8,071 nucleotides of DNA from Collinsella sp. (GTDB lineage Bacteria; Actinomycetota; Coriobacteriia; Coriobacteriales; Coriobacteriaceae), in contig WGSL01000076.1 of NCBI GenBank assembly GCA_014871665.1, positions 1 to 8,071 of the forward strand. The letters are read 5' to 3'. Below the pieces are notes generated by a model. That model did not search any database and was not told the origin of the DNA. It was given only the letters and a program-made list of their open reading frames with translations. Numbering within the stretch: the stretch's first letter is position 1; each line of letters begins with the position of its first letter. Made by a program: the position numbers and the translations under genes. Below, in pieces: positions 1-5,597 of the stretch.

Positions 1-18
1 CCCGCAACTTAGGTGGGG

Positions 19-981
19 TTAGCGGGTGGTGTGCCAGACCTCGAGGGCGCCGGCGAGGATGTCGACCTCGATGCGAGAGGCGACAACGGGCTCGCCGTCG
101 GCCTGGATGGGGTAGTCGGGCTCCTCCAAGGTGAGCGCGGCATGGCGGCATCGGCGCATGCGAACCGGTGGCAACTTGGTATGGTGGCCGTCCTTAGCCG
201 AAAGAAACATAGGCAGGGCAACCGCGCGAGGGACGGGGCCGCAGGCGTAGCAGACGTCGAGCATGCCGTCGCAGGGGTCGGCATCGGGGCAGATACGATA
301 GCCCGAGCCATACGTGGGGCCCAGCTGAATCGCCATGATGATCGCCCTCACGCGCTCGGCGGGCGCGCCGTCAAAGCTGGCTGTCATGGGGTAATTGCGA
401 TAGCGTAGGCCAAACTGCTCAAGTCCCGAGAGAGTGTAGAGCGGAGTGCCGGCGAGACCCGTCTTTTTGCGCAGCTCGGTGGTGCCCAGGCCGATGGCGG
501 CATCGATGCCGATCGAAAGCGTCTGGTCGTAGTACTCAACGGAAGCCTCGCCGCTACCGCTTGCGGGGTTCCATGAGCGAATGCGCCCGATGTCCTGACG
601 CTGCAACTCGCAGGAGAGCAGCGCGCCAAAATCCTTACCGGAGAAATCGTCGATGCCGAGTGTTTGGGCAAAATCGTTGCCGGAGCCCACGGGTAGGATG
701 GCGAGAGCGGGGCGGACCGCCTCATCCTGCGTCATAAGCCCGTTGACGACCTCGTGAATCACGCCGTCGCCGCCAAGGGCGATAACGGTGCGATAGCCCT
801 GAGCCTGTGCGGCAAGCTCCTTGGCGTGTCCCATGCGCTCGGTTAGCACCAGGTCAAACTGGGATGCGCGTGCAGTCATGTCCATAAAGCGTTGCAGGCG
901 CCCGGCAACTTCGCGCGCCGCACCCGACTGGGCGGCTGGGTTGGCGATGATGAGCGTGAGGCCAAAATCAGTTGCGTGCAT
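19..981 (-). CDS. YegS/BmrU-type lipid (diacylglycerol) kinase family protein
   Basis: Predicted soluble or membrane-associated kinase that transfers phosphate from a nucleotide to a lipid hydroxyl, most likely diacylglycerol or a related membrane lipid; the exact substrate cannot be read from the sequence. The 320-residue length fits the family (about 300). Visible motifs are an N-terminal NPAAQSG (residues 14-20), the nucleotide-binding GGDGVIHEV (70-78), PVGSGNDFA (97-105), and a C-terminal QADGEP (about 293-298) matching the family's conserved DGE. The reading frame extends upstream to a GTG at 1053, but no ribosome site precedes it. The ATG at 981 has GGGAG seven bases upstream (minus strand, 993-989) and is followed at once by the conserved first strand, so it is chosen. 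The stop is TAA at 19-21. It lies 87 bp downstream of the CLC gene on the same strand with no terminator visible between them, so co-transcription is likely. Family assignment is firm, substrate is open. Confidence 0.9.
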   Translation of the reverse strand: MHATDFGLTLIIANPAAQSGAAREVAGRLQRFMDMTARASQFDLVLTERMGHAKELAAQAQGYRTVIALGGDGVIHEVVNGLMTQDEAVRPALAILPVGSGNDFAQTLGIDDFSGKDFGALLSCELQRQDIGRIRSWNPASGSGEASVEYYDQTLSIGIDAAIGLGTTELRKKTGLAGTPLYTLSGLEQFGLRYRNYPMTASFDGAPAERVRAIIMAIQLGPTYGSGYRICPDADPCDGMLDVCYACGPVPRAVALPMFLSAKDGHHTKLPPVRMRRCRHAALTLEEPDYPIQADGEPVVASRIEVDILAGALEVWHTTR

Positions 982-1068
982 GGGGCGACTCCCGGCGTAT
1001 GACGTGACGGTGCGGTCGCGCTCAGGTCTAATTGCCCCCGATTGTGGCTGCACGTCGAATACTTACGT

Positions 1069-2490
1069 CTACTCTATCAGGTCGTTGTGGCGCTCGATAG
1101 CATCCGCTACCGTACCGCCCTCATCTACAATAAGCGAACGGCGCTTGGGCGAGATAATGCGCTGGGCGGGGTACACGCCGCGGTGTCCGGCGGTTAGGTA
1201 GCTGATAAAGGCCACGATGACAAAGAACCCGGCAGCCGTGCCGTGGAACAGGTCGATGGCCATCATACAGGTGGTGATAGGCACGTTAAGGCCGGCGCAG
1301 AACACGCCGAGCATGCCCAGCGCTGCCAGAAAGCTGGGATCGATTCCGACGAGGCAACCTATCCAGCCGCCGAGCGCCGCACCGATGCCAAACAGGGGCG
1401 TGACCTCGCCGCCTTGGAAGCCCGCGCCCAGGGTAAGCGCTGTGACGACCAACTTGATGGCTGCGTCCGCCAGGGTGGTGTTGCCGGCAAATCCGGCGCC
1501 GGAAAGCCACGTGGAAAGGCCGGCGTAGTTCCAGGCGTCGAGGAGGGCATAGGCGGCCAAAACCACGAGTGCGCCGATGAGTGCGCGAACGAGGTAATTG
1601 GTGATAAAGCGACCGTAGAGGCTCTTGACGGTTCGAACCGACCAGGCAAAGAGGCGTGCCGTCAGACCGAAGATAATTGCGCTGATAACAACGATGACGA
1701 CCGTTTTGGGCGTCATAGCGGGAACGCTGGCGATGACATTCGCCTCGTACTCGGTACCTAGGGCGAGTGATGTAAAGTAGCCGGTAAACGAGGCGACCAG
1801 GCAGTAGATGCCCGCGGTGTAGTCGATCTTGCCGATAAAGCACATCTCCATGCCAAAGAAAGCCCCGGCAAGGGGCGAGCCGAATACGGCGCCAAAGGCC
1901 GACGAGATGCCGGCGAGCATGAGGTCGTGGTGGTCATGCTTTTTGAGGTGGGCGAGGCTCGAGATGTTGCTGGCGATGGTGCCGCCAATCTGCACCGCAG
2001 CTCCCTCACGACCGGCCGATCCGCCGGTGAGGTGCGTGAGCGTGGAGCAGACGAAGGCGAGGACGGCCATGCGCATATGGATGAGGCGTGTGCCCAGAGC
2101 GGAGTCGATGACCAGGTTGTTACCGCGTTTGGCGGCAAGACCGTGGTTTTTGTACACCCATGCGGTGGCAACGCCCACAACGGGAAGCAGCGCGTAAATC
2201 CACGCATGGTGCTCGCGATAGTCAGTCGCGATATTCAACGAGGCCAAAAACGCCCAAGCGGCAACGCCCATGGCGAGCGATACGGTGACGACGAGCACGA
2301 GCAACTTGGCGCTCACGAGTAGGTTGCGGACGTTGCGGCGCGTGTCGGCAGCTAAGAGATGCTCGGAGCGAGTGAGCTGATGTCTGCCTGCCATGATGAC
2401 GTCGTTCAGGGAGAAAAAGCCGCCGTCGTCGAGCGGCTGGGAATGATCCTGCGTTTCGTTTGCGCTTTCGGTTTTGTCGTTATGAGCCAT
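1069..2490 (-). CDS. CLC-family anion channel/antiporter, atypical selectivity motif (possible fluoride-type CLC)
   Basis: Polytopic membrane protein of 473 residues, predicted to move halide ions across the cytoplasmic membrane, probably in exchange for protons. Hydrophobic helices run from about residue 60 to 435. SAGREGAA (158-165) supplies the gating glutamate (Glu162). GFQGGEVTPLFGIGA (357-371) corresponds to the GxFxP region of the anion pathway, and SPLAGAFFGME (205-215) is also typical. The canonical GSGIP is absent: the matching place reads KRGNNLVID (121-129). The glutamate that passes protons on the inner side in E. coli ClcA (Glu203) aligns with Met216 by my hand alignment. Both differences are what I recall of the fluoride-exporting CLC-F branch, but I cannot confirm this without an alignment. 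No CBS domains are present. The frame extends to 2517, but ATG 2490 is preceded by AGAGGA at a good distance, so it is chosen. First gene of a probable two-gene unit with the lipid kinase. Confidence 0.9.
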   Translation of the reverse strand: MAHNDKTESANETQDHSQPLDDGGFFSLNDVIMAGRHQLTRSEHLLAADTRRNVRNLLVSAKLLVLVVTVSLAMGVAAWAFLASLNIATDYREHHAWIYALLPVVGVATAWVYKNHGLAAKRGNNLVIDSALGTRLIHMRMAVLAFVCSTLTHLTGGSAGREGAAVQIGGTIASNISSLAHLKKHDHHDLMLAGISSAFGAVFGSPLAGAFFGMEMCFIGKIDYTAGIYCLVASFTGYFTSLALGTEYEANVIASVPAMTPKTVVIVVISAIIFGLTARLFAWSVRTVKSLYGRFITNYLVRALIGALVVLAAYALLDAWNYAGLSTWLSGAGFAGNTTLADAAIKLVVTALTLGAGFQGGEVTPLFGIGAALGGWIGCLVGIDPSFLAALGMLGVFCAGLNVPITTCMMAIDLFHGTAAGFFVIVAFISYLTAGHRGVYPAQRIISPKRRSLIVDEGGTVADAIERHNDLIE

Positions 2491-2519
2491 ACGTTCCTCT
2501 TTTAGGTTGCAACGCAAGC

Positions 2520-2525
2520 ATTATA
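2520..2525 (-). promoter_or_regulatory. Probable -10 box of the CLC/lipid kinase unit
   Basis: A perfect TATAAT reads on the minus strand from 2525 to 2520. Transcription would start near 2513, leaving a leader of about 23 bases that contains the AGAGGA ribosome site. No convincing -35 hexamer is seen at 16-18 bp. A second minus-strand TATAAT at 2641-2636 could be an additional upstream start. Confidence 0.5.
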
Positions 2526-2608
2526 AAACGCGGTAAACGCGACGAGCCGGTGGGTTGGTTTCCATTCTGTTTCGCGGCCTGCAACCGACAGGTGTATTTG
2601 CGGGTACA

Positions 2609-2623
2609 GGCCGAGTCGCGGCC
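2609..2623. repeat. Small inverted repeat in divergent intergenic region
   Basis: GGCCG (2609-2613) and CGGCC (2619-2623) form a perfect 5-bp stem around the 5-base loop AGTCG. It sits between the divergent CLC and moeA starts, just upstream of the putative moeA -10. It could be a protein site or a chance GC-rich stem; too short to decide. Confidence 0.3.
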
Positions 2624-2637
2624 GTGCATCGGGGGAT

Positions 2638-2643
2638 TATACT
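2638..2643 (+). promoter_or_regulatory. Candidate -10 box for moeA-mogA
   Basis: TATACT reads on the plus strand about 58 bp before the moeA ATG and differs from consensus at one base. The hexamer 17 bp upstream (2615-2620, GTCGCG) is a poor -35. The minus-strand TATAAT overlaps the same bases, so this AT-rich patch may serve either direction. Confidence 0.35.
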
Positions 2644-2661
2644 GAGAAAAGCATAAAGAAT

Positions 2662-2682
2662 CGGCGCCCCTGTTGTGCGCCG
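2662..2682 (+). promoter_or_regulatory. Leader hairpin before moeA
   Basis: CGGCGC (2662-2667) and GCGCCG (2677-2682) are perfect 6-bp complements around a 9-base loop. If transcription starts from the TATACT box, this hairpin is in the moeA leader, ending 8 bases before the AGAGG ribosome site. No T-run follows, so it is not an intrinsic terminator. It might modulate translation or mRNA stability; its role is inferred only from position. Confidence 0.35.
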
Positions 2683-2700
2683 TGGCATTAAGAGGTGCAT

Positions 2701-3963
2701 ATGGCAGAGAAACTCATTCCACTGGAGGACGCGCAGTCGATTGTCCTGTCGCACGTTGCTCCGACGGATCTCATCGAGATTCCCGTGTGGCAGGCCGCCG
2801 GTCTTCCCTTGGCCGAGGACGCGGTGGCCGATATCGACATCTCGCCGTTTGCCAACAGCGCTATGGACGGATATGCCGTGCGCTCGGCGGACTTGGCGCA
2901 GGCATCTGGCGAGGCGCCGGTGACGCTCGACGTTATCGGACACGAGGCCGCGGGCCATGTGTTTGAGGGCGCAATCGGCGCGGGCGAGACGGTCCGCATC
3001 ATGACGGGCGCGCCGGTACCCGAAGGTGCCGATGCCGTTGTGAAGTACGAGATCGTCGATGTGCTTGACGGTGACGGCAACGAGGGCTCGCGTGTGAGGT
3101 TCTCGGCGCCGGCCAAGGTGGGGGAGAACGTTCGCTCTGCCGCCGAGGAGGCCCATGTCGGCGATGTTGTGATGCACGCCGGCGAGGTCGTGGCTCCGGC
3201 GGGCGCGGGTCTGTTGGCAAGCGCCGGATATGCGAGCGTGAAGGTGCACGCTGCCCCACGTGTGGGCATTATCTCGCTGGGCACGGAACTGGTCGCACCG
3301 AGTAAGGTACCGACGCGCGGTCAGATTCGCGATTCCAACTCTTCGGCGCTGATGGCCGAGGCACTCGATGCCGGCGCCGAGCCCGTGTTCTACGGCATTG
3401 CGCCCGATGATGAGCAGGCGATTGCCGAGCTGGTGCATCGTGCCGTGCAGGAGTGCGATTTTGTCATTACGAGCGGCGGTGCCTCGGCGGGCGACTACGA
3501 CTATGTGACGGCACTGGTCCATCGCGAGGGCGAGGTGCTCTTCGACCGCATCTCGATGCGTCCGGGCAAGGCTATCACGTTTGGCTTGCTCGGGGGTAAG
3601 CCCTACCTGGGGCTTTCAGGCAATCCTGCCGCGGCGTATGTGGGCTTTGAGATGCTCGCCCGTCCGGCGATTCGCAAGATGCGCGGCTTTGCCGAGGGTG
3701 CGCGTCCCGTGCAGCAGGCGACGCTCACGCATAGCGTGAAAAAGCGACAGCATCGCCGCTTCTTCGATCGCGCCACGGTTTTGCGCGACCCCGAGACCGG
3801 TGAGTTGTTGGTGACCGAGGCCAAGACGCAGAATTCGGCGCTGCTTGGAACCATGCAGCGTGCGAACTGCCTGTTGCGTATTCACGAAGGACCGTGCGAC
3901 CTTGCGGCGGGCGACGTCGTGGATGTCGTGCGTGTCGACCTGCCTGAGGGCACGGTGCTATAG
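2701..3963 (+). CDS. moeA: Molybdopterin molybdenumtransferase MoeA
   Basis: Cytoplasmic enzyme that inserts molybdate into adenylylated molybdopterin, the last common step in making the molybdenum cofactor. The 420-residue length is normal for the family (about 410). Motifs in order: SAMDGYAVRSAD (53-64, with the conserved Asp56), RIMTGAPVPEGADAVV (99-114), the second-domain ISLGTELV (191-198, Glu196), GQIRDSNS (207-214), TSGGASAGDYDYV (257-269, Asp267 matching the family's active-site aspartate), MRPGKAITFG (286-295) and GLSGNPAAA (304-312). A C-terminal beta domain follows from about 335. A GTG six bases upstream is in frame, but AGAGG (2691-2695) lies five bases before ATG 2701, so the ATG is chosen. 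The stop codon overlaps the mogA ribosome site, so the two genes are almost certainly co-translated. Partner genes around it all concern molybdenum. A large open frame on the opposite strand here is a shadow. Confidence 0.97.
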   Translation: MAEKLIPLEDAQSIVLSHVAPTDLIEIPVWQAAGLPLAEDAVADIDISPFANSAMDGYAVRSADLAQASGEAPVTLDVIGHEAAGHVFEGAIGAGETVRIMTGAPVPEGADAVVKYEIVDVLDGDGNEGSRVRFSAPAKVGENVRSAAEEAHVGDVVMHAGEVVAPAGAGLLASAGYASVKVHAAPRVGIISLGTELVAPSKVPTRGQIRDSNSSALMAEALDAGAEPVFYGIAPDDEQAIAELVHRAVQECDFVITSGGASAGDYDYVTALVHREGEVLFDRISMRPGKAITFGLLGGKPYLGLSGNPAAAYVGFEMLARPAIRKMRGFAEGARPVQQATLTHSVKKRQHRRFFDRATVLRDPETGELLVTEAKTQNSALLGTMQRANCLLRIHEGPCDLAAGDVVDVVRVDLPEGTVL

Positions 3964-3973
3964 GAGGAATGCT

Positions 3974-4453
3974 ATGGAGTTGAAGATTTCGATTGTGACG
4001 TGCTCGGATACGCGCGATCTTGCCCAGGACGAGGCGGGTGCTGCGCTCGAGGAGCTTATCGTGGCACAGGGCTGGACGGTCGCCTCGCATGTGGTCGTGC
4101 GTGACGACGTCAGCGAGATCGGTGATGCCATTGCGGAAGCCGCCGATGAGTGCCACGCCAATGTCGTGCTCACCTGCGGCGGCACGGGGCTTTCGATGCG
4201 CGACGTAACACCCGAGGCGACGCGTGCCGTCTGTGACCGCGATGTGCCGGGTATTGCCGAGGCAATCCGTGCGTATTCGATGACCAAGACGCGCCGCGCT
4301 ATGCTCTCGCGCGCTATTTGCATGCAACGAGGTCATACACTTGTCGTAAACTTTCCCGGTTCTACGAAGGCCGCCCGCGAAAGCTGGGAGGCCATAGCAG
4401 ACCAGCTGGAGCATGCGGCTCAGATGACAGCGGGCGGCGGACATACCAACTAA
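3974..4453 (+). CDS. mogA: Molybdopterin adenylyltransferase, MogA/MoaB family
   Basis: Cytoplasmic 159-residue protein predicted to adenylylate molybdopterin with ATP, giving the MPT-AMP that MoeA then uses. Visible motifs are the N-terminal VTCSDTRDLAQDEAG, the binding signature TCGGTGLSMRDVTPEAT in the middle, PGIAEAIR, MLSRAICM, and the C-terminal NFPGSTKAA. These match the MogA/MoaB fold. The length is close to MoaB-type proteins (about 170) and shorter than E. coli MogA (195), so moaB is an equally fair name. AGGAGG (3962-3967) overlaps the moeA stop codon and sits six bases before the ATG, giving a 10-base gap between the genes and strong coupling. MogA and MoeA catalyse consecutive steps and are fused into one protein in plants and animals (Cnx1, gephyrin), which supports the pairing. 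A terminator follows 13 bases after the stop. Confidence 0.93.
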   Translation: MELKISIVTCSDTRDLAQDEAGAALEELIVAQGWTVASHVVVRDDVSEIGDAIAEAADECHANVVLTCGGTGLSMRDVTPEATRAVCDRDVPGIAEAIRAYSMTKTRRAMLSRAICMQRGHTLVVNFPGSTKAARESWEAIADQLEHAAQMTAGGGHTN

Positions 4454-4466
4454 GCGGTTTACCTGC

Positions 4467-4503
4467 GGCGGGGCGACCTGAACGGCTGCTCCGCCTTTGT
4501 TTT
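4467..4503 (+). terminator. Intrinsic terminator after moeA-mogA
   Basis: GGCGGGGC (4467-4474) pairs with GCTCCGCC (4488-4495), an 8-bp GC-rich stem with one G-T pair and a 13-base loop. It is followed directly by TTTGTTTT (4496-4503). It lies 13 bases after the mogA stop and separates moeA-mogA from modABC as distinct transcription units. Confidence 0.85.
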
Positions 4504-4590
4504 CCGCCGAAGCGACGCCGAGGTGCACGGTAATTCGAAACTATATTCTCTGACGAGATTAATTTCTCATTTTCATTATTCGCGCAGAAG

Positions 4591-4596
4591 TATAAT
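4591..4596 (+). promoter_or_regulatory. -10 box of the modABC promoter
   Basis: A perfect TATAAT lies 61 bp before the modA ATG in an AT-rich stretch (about 4530-4612) unlike the surrounding GC-rich DNA. The hexamer 17 bp upstream (4568-4573, CATTTT) is a poor -35, so the promoter may need an activator or depend on the AT-rich upstream DNA. A start near 4602-4604 would give a leader of about 55 bases. Confidence 0.65.
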
Positions 4597-4610
4597 CTGA
4601 TTGCAGATTA
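4593..4610. promoter_or_regulatory. Candidate operator: 18-bp dyad overlapping the modA -10 and start point
   Basis: TAATCTG (4593-4599) and CAGATTA (4604-4610) are perfect inverted repeats around ATTG. The dyad covers four bases of the -10 box and the predicted transcription start. Its left arm would not be in the RNA, so a protein-binding site is more likely than an RNA hairpin. The position is that of a classic repressor site. It does not resemble the E. coli ModE site as I remember it. The regulator is unknown and not in the window. Confidence 0.55.
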
Positions 4611-4612
4611 AA

Positions 4613-4634
4613 GCCCGCGGTGGGGTACCCGGGC
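4613..4634 (+). promoter_or_regulatory. Leader hairpin of modA mRNA
   Basis: GCCCG (4613-4617) pairs with CGGGC (4630-4634) and GGT (4619-4621) with ACC (4627-4629), with one bulged C and a GGGGT loop. This 8-bp stem lies some 10 bases after the predicted transcription start and ends 9 bases before the modA ribosome site. No T-run follows. It could protect the 5' end of an abundant mRNA or tune translation; it is far too small to be the known molybdenum-cofactor riboswitch. Confidence 0.45.
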
Positions 4635-4656
4635 ACAAGATCCGAAAGGGTTGAAT

Positions 4657-5529
4657 ATGTTCGATATGGTTTCACGCCGCGGATTCGTTTCGCTTTCTGC
4701 TGTCGCCGCTGCCGGCCTTGGTCTTGCCGGCTGTTCGGGCAGCAAGACGTCCGAGCCGGCCGGATCCGATGCCGGTTCTGCTAAGGCATCTTCCAAGAAA
4801 GCTGTCGAGCTGCAGGTCTTTGCCGCCAACTCGCTCGAGAAGGCTCTGCCGGAGGTTCAGGAGCTTTACACCGAGCAGACCGGCACCACGTTTGCCGACA
4901 CGCAGTTTAAGGCGTCTGGCGACCTCGTCGAGCAGATGAAGGCCGGCGCTGCCGTCGACGTGCTCATCACCGCTTCCAAGGGCACCATGGATGACGCCGA
5001 GACCGCTGAGCTCGTCGATGCCGATACCCGCGAGGACATGTTCGTCAACGATCTCGTGATCATTCGCGCCGAGGGCTCCGACACCAAGGTCGAGGCCATC
5101 GCCGACGTCGCGAACCTGGACGGTAAGATCGCCATTGGCGACGCCAAGACCGTCCCCGCCGGCAAGTACGCCAACCAGGCGCTGGCTTCCGTGGGCCTCT
5201 ACACCGGCACCGAGGGCGACGACGGCGAGTATGCGCCCGAGATCGCCGAAAAGGTGGCCCTGGCCGACAAAGTTGGTACCGCCGCCGCCTATGTGTCCAC
5301 GGGCGACTGCGTGGCCGGCTTTGTCTACAGCTCCGATATCTTCCGCTACGACGGCATCGAGGAGGCCTTTGTGTGTCCCGAGGATTCGCACAAGCCCATC
5401 GTGTATCCGGGTGCCGTTGCCGAGAGCTCTGAGCACGCCGACGAAGCCAAGGCGTTCATCGACTTCTGTCTGACCAACAAAAAGGCTCAGAAGATTTGGG
5501 CTAAGTACGGCTTTGAGCTTTCCGCGTAG
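4657..5529 (+). CDS. modA: Molybdate-binding lipoprotein ModA (twin-arginine type signal)
   Basis: Extracytoplasmic substrate-binding protein of the molybdate ABC importer, 290 residues. The N-terminus has a twin-arginine motif SRRGFVSL (6-13), a short hydrophobic stretch and a lipobox LAGC with Cys26, so it is predicted to be exported and lipid-anchored. A Ser/Ala/Lys-rich linker runs to about residue 48. The binding domain shows FAANSLEKALPEV (55-67), KASGDLVEQMKAGAAVDVL (85-103), GDAKTVPAGKYANQAL (161-176, the PAGxYA signature of ModA) and VGTAAAYVSTGD (206-217). Tungstate binding is also possible. An in-frame TTG at 4651 is ruled out because GAAAGGG (4644-4650) directly abuts it but sits six bases before ATG 4657. 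Codon choice is very regular (GCC, AAG, GAC, no GGG glycine), suggesting high expression. First gene of modABC, with its own promoter. Confidence 0.95.
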   Translation: MFDMVSRRGFVSLSAVAAAGLGLAGCSGSKTSEPAGSDAGSAKASSKKAVELQVFAANSLEKALPEVQELYTEQTGTTFADTQFKASGDLVEQMKAGAAVDVLITASKGTMDDAETAELVDADTREDMFVNDLVIIRAEGSDTKVEAIADVANLDGKIAIGDAKTVPAGKYANQALASVGLYTGTEGDDGEYAPEIAEKVALADKVGTAAAYVSTGDCVAGFVYSSDIFRYDGIEEAFVCPEDSHKPIVYPGAVAESSEHADEAKAFIDFCLTNKKAQKIWAKYGFELSA

Positions 5530-5587
5530 TGCGGCTTGGCGCGATAATTCCATCGTTTTGTGTCTCACTCCGTCCTTATATTCGCTT

Positions 5588-5591
5588 GGAG
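5588..5591 (+). promoter_or_regulatory. Ribosome site that fixes the modB start
   Basis: GGAG lies six bases before GTG 5598. The frame is open back to a GTG at 5529 that overlaps the modA TAG by one base, but no ribosome site precedes that codon. Starting at 5598 also gives a clean signal peptide, whereas the longer form adds 23 residues in front of it. Confidence 0.6.
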
Positions 5592-5597
5592 CTTTTC

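Noticed and set aside
982..1053. Longer lipid kinase start at GTG 1053
   Set aside because: No ribosome site; the added 24 residues do not resemble the family, whereas ATG 981 has GGGAG upstream.
2491..2700. Fluoride riboswitch before the CLC gene
   Set aside because: Read on the minus strand, I find no match to the conserved fluoride aptamer segments, and the leader from the best -10 box would be only about 23 bases.
2521..3522. Long open frame on the minus strand across moeA
   Set aside because: Its protein resembles no family I know and overlaps motif-complete moeA; a codon-bias shadow.
4530..4575. ModE-type site around the CTATATTC sequence upstream of the modA promoter
   Set aside because: Only one half resembles the TATAT element; no matching inverted half at the right spacing.
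4604..4656. Molybdenum-cofactor riboswitch before modA
   Set aside because: The leader is about 55 bases with one simple hairpin, much shorter than the multi-stem aptamer.
4672..5568. Long open frame on the minus strand across modA
   Set aside because: Antisense shadow caused by GC-rich codon bias; modA on the plus strand has complete motifs, a lipoprotein signal and a ribosome site.
5529..5597. Upstream GTG start for modB overlapping the modA stop
   Set aside because: No ribosome site, and it would place 23 residues before an otherwise clean signal peptide; GTG 5598 has GGAG at six bases. Some use of it cannot be excluded.
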